Below are positions 26,442 to 35,432 of a stretch of DNA of 49,799 nt, piece after piece. Within the stretch, counting starts at the first letter, position 1; each line of letters starts with the position of its first letter. Under the pieces are notes generated by a model. It was not told the DNA's origin. It worked only from the letters and a program-made list of their open reading frames with translations, and searched no databases. The position numbers and the translations under genes are program-made. Source of the DNA: a virus. The DNA lies in the IMG/VR virus record IMGVR_UViG_3300022816_000110, positions 1 to 49,799 of that record; one strand, written 5' to 3'.

Positions 26442-26825
26442 CTATTCATAGGCCTGAACGTCTTTTAGAAAGATCCCGTTCAGTCGCAAAGTTGCTTCAT
26501 GATTTGCTGCTGTGTCTGCGCCGCCAAATACGAGCGCATCTCGATTAAATAGGCCAGATGAATACGCTGATGTGGTGACATCGCCTGAGGTCGTATCGAT
26601 ATCATCCGTTAAAATGCAATTGGCCGACTGGCTGCCGTCCGCACTGGTGCTATCTGCTTTTTTCGCTTTCTTTGAAGCTGTTATGATGCCGATAACTGTT
26701 CCACGCTTTAGAACCCCTTGCCCGGATGCCACAATAATGCTCTTTGTATCCAAAGGATGCGTAATGCCTGCAATGAGATTGTCAGCTGTGGTCGAGCCGT
26801 AATCGTTATTCACGAGATTACCCAT
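26442..26825 (-). CDS. Head decoration protein (lambda gpD family)
   Basis: A 127-residue protein with TTADNLIAGITHPLDTKSIIVASGQGVLKRGTVIG and a C-terminal FNRDALVFGGADTAANHEATLRLNGIFL. This is the gpD/HDPD pattern; trimers clamp the expanded capsid. It lies between the protease and capsid genes as in lambda. Confidence 0.9.
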   Translation of the reverse strand: MGNLVNNDYGSTTADNLIAGITHPLDTKSIIVASGQGVLKRGTVIGIITASKKAKKADSTSADGSQSANCILTDDIDTTSGDVTTSAYSSGLFNRDALVFGGADTAANHEATLRLNGIFLKDVQAYE

Positions 26826-26826
26826 T

Positions 26827-27942
26827 CTATTTGCCCTCCGTTCCTCGTCCTGCGTTAATTGCCGCAGCGATCAAGTCGATATTTTGTGCTTCCTCTTGTT
26901 TTTTCAAATCTTCTTGACCTGGTGGTGTTTGAGAATGAATAGAAGCATTCTGTTGAAGCTCCTGCTGTCGATTTTCCATATGTGTGATACCTTTACCCGC
27001 ATCAGCTTTCATCGAGGCTAGCGCAAGTTCAGCTGCATTCATGGGTGAATCGTATTTCGCAGATGCGACAAGATCACTCGAAATATTCGCTGATATTTCT
27101 TCAATGGCTTTCATCCGCGATCTTTCAGCAGTTGTTGCTGCATTCACGACCTCATTGTAAATATCGGGGTAATGCTTTTTGAAATCGTCCATGTTTTTGA
27201 TTTCCAAGACGTTCACACGCTCCTTTGTATGATTTTGAACTAGTGGAATGATCGGGAATGAAGGCGCAAGCACAGCCTGATTTGAAATGATCGGCCGACT
27301 AGTGAACTGCGACATATCATGCGTGACAGAATTGACGACCATATAGCGATTGTCATTTGTAATAGAAGCCTCGACTTTTTCTTCGAACATGATCTCATCG
27401 ACAAAGCCTTCTTTCTTTGCCTCTTCTGCCGTCATCCATTTTTCCTCGGTCATCAGGGCTGAAAGCTCCGCTCGATCGCGTCCGGTTTTGTTCATATAGG
27501 CGTTCATAATGCTGTTCTTCGAAGTTTCGAGAATAGCCTTCATCTTGTCCATATCGCCCGAATTGTAAAGACCATACAACATAAGCAAAGGATCATGAAT
27601 CATCACCTGTGCAGCAGCAGGTGCTTTAATGACGTCTGCTGCCATAATAATAATCGTCATCGCGCTCGCCGCCATGCCTTCGATAATGGCCGTAACGTTT
27701 GCTGGATGGCTTTTGAGCTGCGTATATATCGCGATTGCAGCTGAAACGTCACCGCCTCCAGAGTTTACCCGGACCGTTAGGTCTGTGATTGCCCCGAGTG
27801 CTTTAAGATCATCCGCAAATTGACGGGGATAAATTCCATCATTCCCTTCCACCCACCAAGGCTTTTCTGACTTGATACTCCCGTATAGAATCAGTTCTCC
27901 TGCTGCCGGATTAATGCTGTTAAATTGCCAAAACTTATTCAT
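26827..27942 (-). CDS. ClpP-like head maturation protease with scaffold-like tail
   Basis: A 371-residue protein. The ClpP/S14 domain covers about residues 10-190, with VRVNSGGGDVSAAIAIY, the nucleophile Ser93 in IEGMAASAMT, and His116 in VMIHDP. The C-terminal part (about 235-371) is helical, Gln/Ala-rich and likely acts as the internal scaffold. It processes the portal/capsid during prohead maturation. The start overlaps the portal stop (ATGAATAA). Confidence 0.92.
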   Translation of the reverse strand: MNKFWQFNSINPAAGELILYGSIKSEKPWWVEGNDGIYPRQFADDLKALGAITDLTVRVNSGGGDVSAAIAIYTQLKSHPANVTAIIEGMAASAMTIIIMAADVIKAPAAAQVMIHDPLLMLYGLYNSGDMDKMKAILETSKNSIMNAYMNKTGRDRAELSALMTEEKWMTAEEAKKEGFVDEIMFEEKVEASITNDNRYMVVNSVTHDMSQFTSRPIISNQAVLAPSFPIIPLVQNHTKERVNVLEIKNMDDFKKHYPDIYNEVVNAATTAERSRMKAIEEISANISSDLVASAKYDSPMNAAELALASMKADAGKGITHMENRQQELQQNASIHSQTPPGQEDLKKQEEAQNIDLIAAAINAGRGTEGK

Positions 27943-29536
27943 CTTCTTGTTTCACCTCCTTCTCAGGTTCTATTGCTGGCGAGATTGCCACAACCACGCC
28001 AGCCTTTGCAAGCACGTTTTTCTCAACGGCCAGTTGCTGGACGTTAGTCCAAAAATCCGATCCATTAATTTCGATGGCTTCCCGCTCATGTGTACTAAGA
28101 CCAAGCGCAATACGCTTCTCAGATGCCAGAACCTCTTTAACGGGATCGAGCTGACCGGGAGCTGGACCATTCCATTCGGCTGCAACCCACGCTTTACGAA
28201 TTGTAGGATCATTAAAGAAGCCCGGCGCGTGAATACGTCCAAGTGCGATTGCCTCTGCCAGCCATTCCTCATACACCGGCTGACAAAACTCTTTGGCCGT
28301 CCATTGCCGTCTCATACGAAACATCTTCCAAGCCTCCAACAAGGCAGCACGGGAGGCCGAGTATGATGATTGAAAGGATTTAAGAAGCAGTTCATAGGGA
28401 ATTTCAATCGCCGCGCCGATATGCCGACATAGCGCCGTAACAAAAGGATCAAAATTCGCATTTGGTCGCCCAGGATTCGCAATTTCAACATCCTCGCCTG
28501 GCTCGAGTACATTAATCGCGCCGATGCCCATTTCGTATGCGTTCGGATCGCCAGCAGCCACTTGCTGCTCTGGCGCTATCATGTTTCCAAGTGGAATATC
28601 CGATGATGGTCCATTTGATTTAATGAATACCGTAAACATGCCTGCAATGACGCTCGCCATCAGTTCGGCCTCTGTGTACCTTGTGAGCTGCTTAAGCGTT
28701 TCGATTACCGGCGCAAGAAATGGAACACCTCTTCGCTGTTCGGCTCGCTCCGTATCCATAAGATGAAGAATGTTCGGGCTGCCCGTTTGCGAGCCATATG
28801 CCTCCACTCTTATCCAGTTACGCGTTTGATTCACACTGTAATCTGTCTGGTATGAATTCGCGATATGATAGGCGACTAGTGCTCCGTTCTGATCAACCTC
28901 TACGCCCGATATGATACGATTTCCATTACTCGCCTTTCCTTCTACCATATCGCCGATAACATTCGAGCTCATTGGTGTACTAATCCGGTCGGCTTCTATC
29001 AGATGAAGGCGTAAACCATACGGCATCCAGGGCGTCCGCTTCTCGTTTCGAAACAAAGCAAACGAATCGCCATTCATAAGCATGCCAAGGAATGCAATGC
29101 CCTGCTGATCATAGAAGTCGTTCATTTTAATGGCATCTGAATGCTTTGATTCCGCCCAAATAGCAAATTCTTTCTCGACTTTGCCACGCCATTCATCGGC
29201 TTGCTCGTTACTCATGCCTAAGACTTCCGCGTCAATCCTTGATTTAAGCCGAAGTCCCGAACCTATCACATTCGTTCTAGCCGTTTTAAGAGCAGCCGCG
29301 CCTATTGGTCCGTTCATGTAAAGATCTCTTGAACGGCCTCGAAGCGTTTCAAGCGAGCGATCAATGTCATCCTTTGGATTTAATGCATTCGCAATCCAAC
29401 CGCGCATGCTTTTCTTTTGATGACTAGCTCCGCCTTGCTCGTATCCATTTAACACCTTCGTCACTTCACGTGCAGCCACGCGCCGCATACCTGCTTCGGG
29501 GTTGAAGAAAGACACCAATCGATCGGTCATGTTCAA
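27935..29536 (-). CDS. Portal protein (lambda gpB family)
   Basis: About 533 residues. Lambda-portal hallmarks include LYMNGPIGAAALKTARTNVIGSGLRLK and, near the end, CRHIGAAIEIPYELLLKSFQSSYSASRAALLEAWKMFR. It forms the dodecameric DNA entry ring. The frame extends a few codons upstream, but TTG at 29536 has AAGGAGG at good spacing. It sits between the joining protein and the protease. Confidence 0.94.
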   Translation of the reverse strand: MNMTDRLVSFFNPEAGMRRVAAREVTKVLNGYEQGGASHQKKSMRGWIANALNPKDDIDRSLETLRGRSRDLYMNGPIGAAALKTARTNVIGSGLRLKSRIDAEVLGMSNEQADEWRGKVEKEFAIWAESKHSDAIKMNDFYDQQGIAFLGMLMNGDSFALFRNEKRTPWMPYGLRLHLIEADRISTPMSSNVIGDMVEGKASNGNRIISGVEVDQNGALVAYHIANSYQTDYSVNQTRNWIRVEAYGSQTGSPNILHLMDTERAEQRRGVPFLAPVIETLKQLTRYTEAELMASVIAGMFTVFIKSNGPSSDIPLGNMIAPEQQVAAGDPNAYEMGIGAINVLEPGEDVEIANPGRPNANFDPFVTALCRHIGAAIEIPYELLLKSFQSSYSASRAALLEAWKMFRMRRQWTAKEFCQPVYEEWLAEAIALGRIHAPGFFNDPTIRKAWVAAEWNGPAPGQLDPVKEVLASEKRIALGLSTHEREAIEINGSDFWTNVQQLAVEKNVLAKAGVVVAISPAIEPEKEVKQEDE

Positions 29537-29568
29537 ATTATTCACCCTCCTTCCCAATCCAAAGCATG

Positions 29569-29805
29569 CTAAATATCACGAGGTATAACGCCAAATACGC
29601 GGTTACGACCACGTCCGGCAGCCTTGGATTCCTCAACTGCAATCTCTCTTTCAAGCTGTTTAATCATGATCGTAATTTCTGATAAATTTGCTCTCGTCAA
29701 ATTACGACCAGCAATGGCATAACTCTGTGCACCCGTCAGAATGGCTGTTTCGCATTGCAGATAAGCAAGCCTGCGTTGTTTCAGCTCTAGCAATCTTTCA
29801 CTCAA
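29569..29805 (-). CDS. gpW-like head-tail joining protein (DUF6148-like)
   Basis: A 78-residue protein (SERLLELKQRRLAYLQCETAIL...YAIAGRNLTRANLSEI). The pattern of an N-terminal helix, then SYxIxGRxLTRANLxEIxxxIxxLExEI is typical of small gpW/DUF6148 proteins between terminase and portal. The TTG start has AGGAG upstream. Confidence 0.8.
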   Translation of the reverse strand: MSERLLELKQRRLAYLQCETAILTGAQSYAIAGRNLTRANLSEITIMIKQLEREIAVEESKAAGRGRNRVFGVIPRDI

Positions 29806-29816
29806 TCGTATCTCTC

Positions 29817-31664
29817 CTATCCGATTCCTTTATTCACGACACCTTTTCGCCGCCGCGCTGGTGGAGAAGCAGTTTTTGCCTTCGATGGTTCATTCTCTTC
29901 CTGCCTTCGCTGTAACAGTGCAGCAAGGACCGTCTCCCCACCAATGATTTCAAGGGCGACATTGGCATAATTCCGACAGTCAAGCGGCTCGTTTCGGGAA
30001 CCGGCTCTTTTCAATTCCCAATGAAATGATGGCCTGCCTTTGACATAACGCATAACCTTATGCTCAGACGTTAGTCCTTTAAAATAACTCTCATCGTAGT
30101 CAGGCGAAGCCGGAAAATGACAATAGCCCGCTCCGATGGTATCCGAAGCAAGCCGCGACGCTAATGTATCCTTACCAACGTCAACACCTATATTAAAGAG
30201 CCAAACACCTGCGTCATTCTTCCTTTTAGGTTTCATGATTAAAGGGATACCATTTCCGCCTTTACCTTTTATTGCCCAAACTCGACGCAGCTCCCTCTTT
30301 TTACAGTACGTATATACTGCTTTTGTAAAGTGACCGCCCGTATCGATCGCCGTCGACATCACCTGCATGTCTACGCCGTCTGATCGAGCAAACGAAGCAT
30401 TAATGACTTGAGCGTCGAGCATATCCCAAACGTGCTTTTGCCCCGGATTACCCATGATAACTCCGTACTTAATACCCCAACTCTCCGCTTCCTCGCCCCA
30501 GCCAACAATTTCATACTCCAATCGATTATCCTGAACGTCAACCCCACATGTGAGCAGCAGAACTTCGTCCGGTACATCAGCAGGATAAGGCTCGCAACGC
30601 TTCATCAGTCCTTCTGATTCAACACCAGTTCCGCGTTCTTCCCACGTTTCTGCAAGCGACGTATTCGTCCACGTCTTTAATTGTTCAACCCCGCCCCGCT
30701 TGGCCTCCATAAAGTTTTGAACGACCTCAGACCAGGAAACAAATGTACTCGACAGCTCATTAAGATGGAATCCTCTTGTCTTTGCATTCTTTTTACGTGC
30801 AATCCACTTTGCTTCAACAGCCTTCCATACATATTCGTCATGCATTTCTCCGCAAGAGCGGCAAGCATGAGTAACGTCACTTGCTGTTTTCGTTTCCTCA
30901 TCATAGGTGAAGTGAAGCTGCGGCCATGTCAATGGCTGGTATTCTTCGCAGCTAGGACATGGATAACAATATTGCTCCATGGTGCTTTGTTCATAAGCAA
31001 ATTCAATGCGTGATATCCCTTTGGTTGTCGGCGTACTGACTAAGATTCGCTTTCGATTCCAAAACGTTGTCGTTCTTTTCGTAACCAAGTTAACCGGATC
31101 GCCTTCTGTACCTGCTGATGCTGGATAACGGTCCACCTCATCAAGCAATACAACACGAATCGGGCGACTCGCGAGTGATGAAGGCGCATTTGAACCAGCT
31201 AACGTGATATGTCCACCAGGGAACTTCTTGTGCAAGAGGGTGTTGCCGCTATCCCTTGACTTTACATCTCTTACTTTATCCCTTAGTTTCGGCGTATCCC
31301 TAAGCATTGGCGCTAACCGATCCTTTGAGAAAGCTTCAGCAAGTAGCTCCGTAGGTTGTACCAACATAATAGGAGCCGGATCTTGATCAATGTAATAACC
31401 GATTGTATTGAGAATAATTTCGGTTTTACCGACCTGAGCCGACCACATTAAAACAATGGTTTCTACACTCGGGTCATTCAGGGCATCCATCGGACCACGT
31501 TGGAACGGAGCTCGACTTGTTCGCCACTGACCAGGCTCAGCAGAAGCTTCTGGTGACAACTTCCGATGAGCATCAGCCCATTCTGATACTGTCAGCTGTG
31601 GTGGCGGTGCAACAACCTTCGCACAAGCCCGAAAGAGTCGAAATAACTTATCCAGTTTCGCCAT
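29817..31664 (-). CDS. Terminase large subunit (GpA family)
   Basis: About 615 residues. The ATPase domain has a Walker A variant SAQVGKTE (near residue 77), a Walker B VVLLDEVDRYP (near 173) and a following zinc-like pair CYPCPSCEEY/CRSCGEMH. The C-terminal nuclease region contains LLTCGVDVQDNRLEYEIVGWG. It packages DNA and cuts at cos-type sites in lambda-like phages. ATG at 31664 has GAGG at good spacing; an in-frame ATG is two codons upstream. It overlaps the small-subunit stop. Confidence 0.94.
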   Translation of the reverse strand: MAKLDKLFRLFRACAKVVAPPPQLTVSEWADAHRKLSPEASAEPGQWRTSRAPFQRGPMDALNDPSVETIVLMWSAQVGKTEIILNTIGYYIDQDPAPIMLVQPTELLAEAFSKDRLAPMLRDTPKLRDKVRDVKSRDSGNTLLHKKFPGGHITLAGSNAPSSLASRPIRVVLLDEVDRYPASAGTEGDPVNLVTKRTTTFWNRKRILVSTPTTKGISRIEFAYEQSTMEQYCYPCPSCEEYQPLTWPQLHFTYDEETKTASDVTHACRSCGEMHDEYVWKAVEAKWIARKKNAKTRGFHLNELSSTFVSWSEVVQNFMEAKRGGVEQLKTWTNTSLAETWEERGTGVESEGLMKRCEPYPADVPDEVLLLTCGVDVQDNRLEYEIVGWGEEAESWGIKYGVIMGNPGQKHVWDMLDAQVINASFARSDGVDMQVMSTAIDTGGHFTKAVYTYCKKRELRRVWAIKGKGGNGIPLIMKPKRKNDAGVWLFNIGVDVGKDTLASRLASDTIGAGYCHFPASPDYDESYFKGLTSEHKVMRYVKGRPSFHWELKRAGSRNEPLDCRNYANVALEIIGGETVLAALLQRRQEENEPSKAKTASPPARRRKGVVNKGIG

Positions 31665-32184
31665 CGGCATGTTCCTCGATAAAGCTTTCGTTTAATTCAT
31701 GGAATTTCTGCGGATCGTAAAGAGTTAACTCGTTTAATGCCTCATAAACTGCATCGCCAAGGATCTGCAGGATGACCGGCATTTTTTTGCCCACCAACTG
31801 CGCTGATAACTTAGTTGGAATGGCAAGCACACGGGAGCGGAACGCAGCAATCATATCGTTCATAACGAGGGAAACATCTTCGGAACGATGGAGTTCTCCT
31901 TTCATAACCGATAAATTCATTTCAGCCATCTGCCGCTTTGCTCGTTCATGCAGCGCTCGCTCACCAAAATAATCTACCTCTGCATCGGCTCCACCATCTT
32001 TCACCTGCAATTGTTGAATATATTGTTGCACGCTGACGACAAGCTTATATTTACCGCGATTCAGTTTTACAAGAATGCCTTCCTCGGCCAGCTGCTGAAT
32101 ACGTCTAGGACTTAAATTCAGCAGCTTCGCCATCTGGTTTGTGGTAAAAAGCATTTCGCTTTCGTCTTTTTTTTCGTTTGCCAT
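31648..32184 (-). CDS. Terminase small subunit (Nu1-like)
   Basis: About 178 residues. The N-terminal winged helix (LFTTNQMAKLLNLSPRRIQQLAEEGILVKLNRGKYKL) binds the packaging site. It is followed by a helical assembly domain (YFGERALHERAKRQMAEMNLSVMKGELHRSEDV) and a C-terminal part that contacts the large subunit. The frame is open further upstream; I chose the MANEKKDE start because the upstream sequence is hydrophobic and unlike the family. Confidence 0.88.
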   Translation of the reverse strand: MANEKKDESEMLFTTNQMAKLLNLSPRRIQQLAEEGILVKLNRGKYKLVVSVQQYIQQLQVKDGGADAEVDYFGERALHERAKRQMAEMNLSVMKGELHRSEDVSLVMNDMIAAFRSRVLAIPTKLSAQLVGKKMPVILQILGDAVYEALNELTLYDPQKFHELNESFIEEHADGETG

Positions 32185-32424
32185 TTCGCTTTGTCCGCCC
32201 CCTTCCTTATCACATGAAAACGCAAAGAACCCTTGACATATAAGGGTTAATGGTCCCTGTTTATTTATACATGACCATGAATACGTATGAATCACGAAAC
32301 GCAACGATCATATTTTTTTTGTCGCTAGATGAAATTCGGGCTCACGCGCACCCGCAGTCGTTTGAAGTCCCAGAAGTACCTTTTTGGGCTGAATTGGAAC
32401 GTTGCAGATGGTCTGAAATGGTAG

Positions 32425-32453
32425 TTATCCACTGCTTGACCATGTTATCCACG
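32425..32453 (+). promoter_or_regulatory. Two direct repeats gTTATCCAC (DnaA-box-like) upstream of terminase
   Basis: TTATCCACT (32425-32433) and TTATCCACG (32445-32453) are 20 bp apart in the same orientation, each one base from the DnaA consensus. They lie in the 380-bp gene-free stretch 32185-32567 upstream of the small terminase gene. They could be DnaA boxes or terminase-binding repeats of a cos/pac region. I see no other gene in this stretch. Confidence 0.45.
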
Positions 32454-32567
32454 ACTTCCTCATATCTTATTAGAGAGCATAACTCGTACTTCTGTTTTTT
32501 TCCTTACTCTTATAAGGCTTCAGAGCTTTTCAACATTTGAGTTATATACTCGCCTAATAAGCGGAAC

Positions 32568-33116
32568 TCATAAGCCGAAGCGCCTCATCGCGTTGTTAAC
32601 CATATCTTGATCCATACCGATATATCTCATCGTAATAGCCTTGTCTGAATGATTAAGCATCTTCTGAACAAGAGTAATGTCCTTGGTCAATTGATACATA
32701 TGATAACCAAAAGTCTTGCGAAGCGTATGCGTCCCAATATCTACAAGGCCAAATTCTTTAGCAGCTGCTCTCATAATCTTATAAGCCATATCTCGCTTGA
32801 TCGGCTTGTTTGCGCCGCCTTGCCTTGAAGGAAATAGGTAATCATCAATATCCATTTTCATCGTATATTTTTTTATCTCCCGTTTAATGGTCGGATTTAG
32901 CTCAACGAATCTCCTTTTTTTAGTTTTCATCTCAAACATGACAAGTTGATCACGATCTAACACATCTCGGACACGTACCCCTAAAATATCTTGTATGCGT
33001 AAACCTGTGTTAATACCGAAAACAAACATCATATAATTTCGATTACTTTGTTTTTTTAAATAATCTTTGATTTCTTCAATCATTTCCTGATTTCGGATCG
33101 GTTGAACGAAATTCAT
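32568..33116 (-). CDS. Short tyrosine recombinase (catalytic domain only)
   Basis: A 182-residue XerD/integrase-like protein lacking the N-terminal arm- and core-binding domains. Active-site residues are visible: Arg in NTGLRIQDILG, Lys in KTKKRRFVEL, HTLRKTFGYH (HxxR) and His/Tyr in LNHSDKAITMRYIG. Similar short recombinases sit just upstream of terminase genes in many Bacillales phages, perhaps resolving concatemers or dimers. It lies next to the probable packaging site and is separate from the lysogeny integrase at 46.6-47.7 kb. Confidence 0.85.
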   Translation of the reverse strand: MNFVQPIRNQEMIEEIKDYLKKQSNRNYMMFVFGINTGLRIQDILGVRVRDVLDRDQLVMFEMKTKKRRFVELNPTIKREIKKYTMKMDIDDYLFPSRQGGANKPIKRDMAYKIMRAAAKEFGLVDIGTHTLRKTFGYHMYQLTKDITLVQKMLNHSDKAITMRYIGMDQDMVNNAMRRFGL

Positions 33117-33130
33117 ATGATCACCTCACA

Positions 33131-33155
33131 AAAAAAAGCACCCCTTGGGGTGCTT
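33131..33155 (-). terminator. Rho-independent terminator
   Basis: A perfect 9-bp stem aagcacccc/ggggtgctt with a 2-base loop (33136-33155) is followed on the minus strand by a run of eight or nine T. It ends the AT-rich three-gene cassette before the recombinase gene. Confidence 0.85.
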
Positions 33156-33160
33156 ACTTA

Positions 33161-33802
33161 TTACGCTACTTCAAAAGAATTACTTATTTTAGAATAAAAA
33201 TCTTTTGACTTTGCTTCTAATGTGTATTCATGAATTCCCTGTCTTGCAAATTTCACTTGTATTTCTGCCAAGAAGAATTTATCAGAACTATTTTGTAGAT
33301 TTGTAACTGTATTTATTGGAATTGTATACTCATAATCATCTGCAAATGTTCTAGGAAATACTTGCGACCCACAAATCAGTATTGGTCCCCATGTGCATTT
33401 TGTTGTAATTTTAATGTCAGGCGGTGGCGTTATACTAAAAGGTGCATTCATTATGATTTGTATTTCTCTGTCCGTATCCTTAGTTAATACACCTCCTCCT
33501 TTTGGATGTAAGGCTAGGTACATCCGATTATCTCCATAGGAATTTGACTGAAATAATAATTGGGAAGTTTTTAAATTAGCTTCCACAACTTGCTTTTCTG
33601 CTTTAGTCAAGTCATCTTCAGCTGTTTTCAAGTTAGATTTTAATGAATTATTCTGAGATAATAAGTGTTGAACCACTACTGCATATATCAGTATCCCACT
33701 TAGGTATAATAGAATCTCTCGTCTATTATATTCCCCACCTAATATCGCTCCAAAGATCGCCAGGGTTGCCAATGATAAAATATTAATTATTGTTTTCCAC
33801 AT
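33161..33802 (-). CDS. Membrane protein with coiled coil and beta domain (cassette gene 3)
   Basis: A 213-residue protein. Two membrane helices (residues 5-22 and 30-48) are followed by a coiled coil (LLSQNNSLKSNLKTAEDDLTKAEKQVVEAN, about 47-77) and a C-terminal domain of alternating strands (REIQIIMNAPFSITPPPDIKI, FFLAEIQVKFARQGIHEYTLEAK) that looks like a beta sandwich. No family is recognised. It overlaps the upstream gene by about 20 bases and precedes a strong terminator. Confidence 0.7.
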   Translation of the reverse strand: MWKTIINILSLATLAIFGAILGGEYNRREILLYLSGILIYAVVVQHLLSQNNSLKSNLKTAEDDLTKAEKQVVEANLKTSQLLFQSNSYGDNRMYLALHPKGGGVLTKDTDREIQIIMNAPFSITPPPDIKITTKCTWGPILICGSQVFPRTFADDYEYTIPINTVTNLQNSSDKFFLAEIQVKFARQGIHEYTLEAKSKDFYSKISNSFEVA

Positions 33803-34397
33803 ACGGAAAGTCCTCTATAAAGTTAATTAGTGTATTTATATCACTCGTATTTATCGATATCATCCCTTTTTTTGCAATCGATATAAATAAATTATTACTT
33901 AACATTAATAAATAGGATATTGTGTGTTTGATTTTCATTTTTGATTTAAGCAGATCAGTATTAACAGCTTCATAGGACCAGTCTTCACCATCAGGATCAA
34001 TCATTTCCAATTGTTTGATATAACCATCATAATTATCAAGAATTTTACAAATAGTTTCACTTGAAAACGACATTCGCTCAGTAACAATATCTATTTCCAT
34101 TAAATATTTTGCTATTTCTTCAGAATATTTATCATTAATATATTCTACAAACATTAGATTTGTTTTCTTTTGAACAAATGTATTAATATATTGCGACATT
34201 GGCATGTTCATTTGATTTCCAACAATTTTAGTACCCCACACATACTCATCTCTAAGATTAAATACTATGTGTATAATGTCCTCGTTAATATTGTTAAAAT
34301 GGAATATACTTGTATCGTCTTTGGACATAATCTGAACACTTTTCTTTGCTTTATTTATTTCACTTTTTTTATCAATTTTAAAAGTAGAAAACTTCAT
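33783..34397 (-). CDS. Hypothetical protein (cassette gene 2)
   Basis: About 204 residues, mostly helical and AT-rich in codon use. It has FHFNNINEDIIHIVFNLRDEYVWGTKIVGN, then long helices (IAKYLMEIDIVTERMSF, KMKIKHTISYLLMLSNNLFISIAKKG). No known motif. ATG at 34397 has AGAGGTG upstream and follows the previous stop by 12 bases. It is the middle gene of a compact three-gene unit. Confidence 0.65.
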   Translation of the reverse strand: MKFSTFKIDKKSEINKAKKSVQIMSKDDTSIFHFNNINEDIIHIVFNLRDEYVWGTKIVGNQMNMPMSQYINTFVQKKTNLMFVEYINDKYSEEIAKYLMEIDIVTERMSFSSETICKILDNYDGYIKQLEMIDPDGEDWSYEAVNTDLLKSKMKIKHTISYLLMLSNNLFISIAKKGMISINTSDINTLINFIEDFPYVENNN

Positions 34398-34409
34398 GAA
34401 TATCACCTC

Positions 34410-35204
34410 TTAAACACTATAATGGTGTAGGGTTTGTAAAAGTACTAATTGGAACTTCTTTACATCCTCATCATTCCCAAATTCGTCAGTATTAATAAAT
34501 ATTCGGTTACCGCCTTCTTTATACAGCTTTACACTTATCATTGGTCTTGTATTCGGATCTCTATCTTCAAACACAATAGGATGTTCAAAGGTCAGTTGGT
34601 TCATCTTTCCGTGATCTCGGTATTCTTGGTCTACACGCGATTCCGATGTATCAGTGGGATCTATTTCAAACGATACCTTCCTAGTTTTATCTCCGCTTTT
34701 TTCAATTTTATCAATTTTAACTGCTCTCCACTCAAAATCATTTTGAATTTTCCGAATTAGTGAGTCAGTTACTTTAAATGAAGATATTTTAAAGCCCAAT
34801 GTCTCTAATATACTTTTCACTCGAGATTTGGAACCTTCTTCTGCTGACCAATCAAATTTCATAATCACATAATTATTGTCTGTGATCATCAAACTTGATC
34901 TGTTAAAGTACTTATGTTGTATCTTATTTGATCTTATTGAATCCCCTGTTATTTCAGCAGGATAATAATACCCTAAACTGTTCTCAGTTGTTGTAAAACA
35001 TTCAATGTATCTTAGACCTTCATTATTTTCTTTTATTTGTATATTAACAAAGCCTTCGCCAGATATTCTCCCATCATCGGTAGGCATCAATTTTTGTTCC
35101 ATTGCTACCTTAACCTTTTGCAAATCTAAACAACCATTTGAATCTGATAAAAAAAAATCAGGTTGATGGGAAGTGCTTAGGCCATATATAACTATGCTCG
35201 ACAT
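34410..35204 (-). CDS. Hypothetical protein (cassette gene 1)
   Basis: A 264-residue soluble protein with no recognised family. It is rich in beta segments (FVNIQIKENNEGLRYIECFTTTEN, KVSFEIDPTDTSESRVDQEYRD, MISVKLYKEGGNRIFINTDEFG) around a helical middle (SRVKSILETLGFKISSFKVTDSLIRKIQNDF). The start has AAGGGG. As the first gene of the cassette it may act with the two downstream products. Its composition is more AT-rich than the flanking head genes, which suggests separate acquisition. Confidence 0.65.
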   Translation of the reverse strand: MSSIVIYGLSTSHQPDFFLSDSNGCLDLQKVKVAMEQKLMPTDDGRISGEGFVNIQIKENNEGLRYIECFTTTENSLGYYYPAEITGDSIRSNKIQHKYFNRSSLMITDNNYVIMKFDWSAEEGSKSRVKSILETLGFKISSFKVTDSLIRKIQNDFEWRAVKIDKIEKSGDKTRKVSFEIDPTDTSESRVDQEYRDHGKMNQLTFEHPIVFEDRDPNTRPMISVKLYKEGGNRIFINTDEFGNDEDVKKFQLVLLQTLHHYSV

Positions 35205-35377
35205 TCACATGACCCCTTTGGATTGAAATATATTACAAATAAACCATATGGGGTCGTAAATGTCTATGACTTTTTACTTATTTTAAAAAATACATGCCTA
35301 GATAACAGACAAATTTTAACCATGATGAAAGTTCCTACTTCTATTCCAACCTTAATTATGATATATTTGTTTCAAAT

Positions 35378-35432
35378 CCGAAAGCATCGGTCAAAGAGTC
35401 GTGTGGGAAAGCATCCCTGCGGCTCTTTTTGT
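35378..35432 (+). ncRNA. 3' end of a possible small RNA with terminator
   Basis: Two hairpins occur in series: ccga-aagca-tcgg (35378-35390), then a longer stem agagtcg/cggctct enclosing ggga-aagca-tccc, followed by ttttt (35395-35430). Both small hairpins carry the same aagca loop. No gene ends upstream on this strand: the nearest gene is divergent from 35204. The stretch 35205-35390 therefore may encode a short RNA, or hold only a leftover terminator. I see no protein gene in 35205-35587. Confidence 0.4.

Noticed and set aside
32250-32540. 96-residue plus-strand frame upstream of terminase
   Set aside because: No ribosome site, no family, and composition like non-coding sequence; the region more likely holds packaging or DnaA-type sites.
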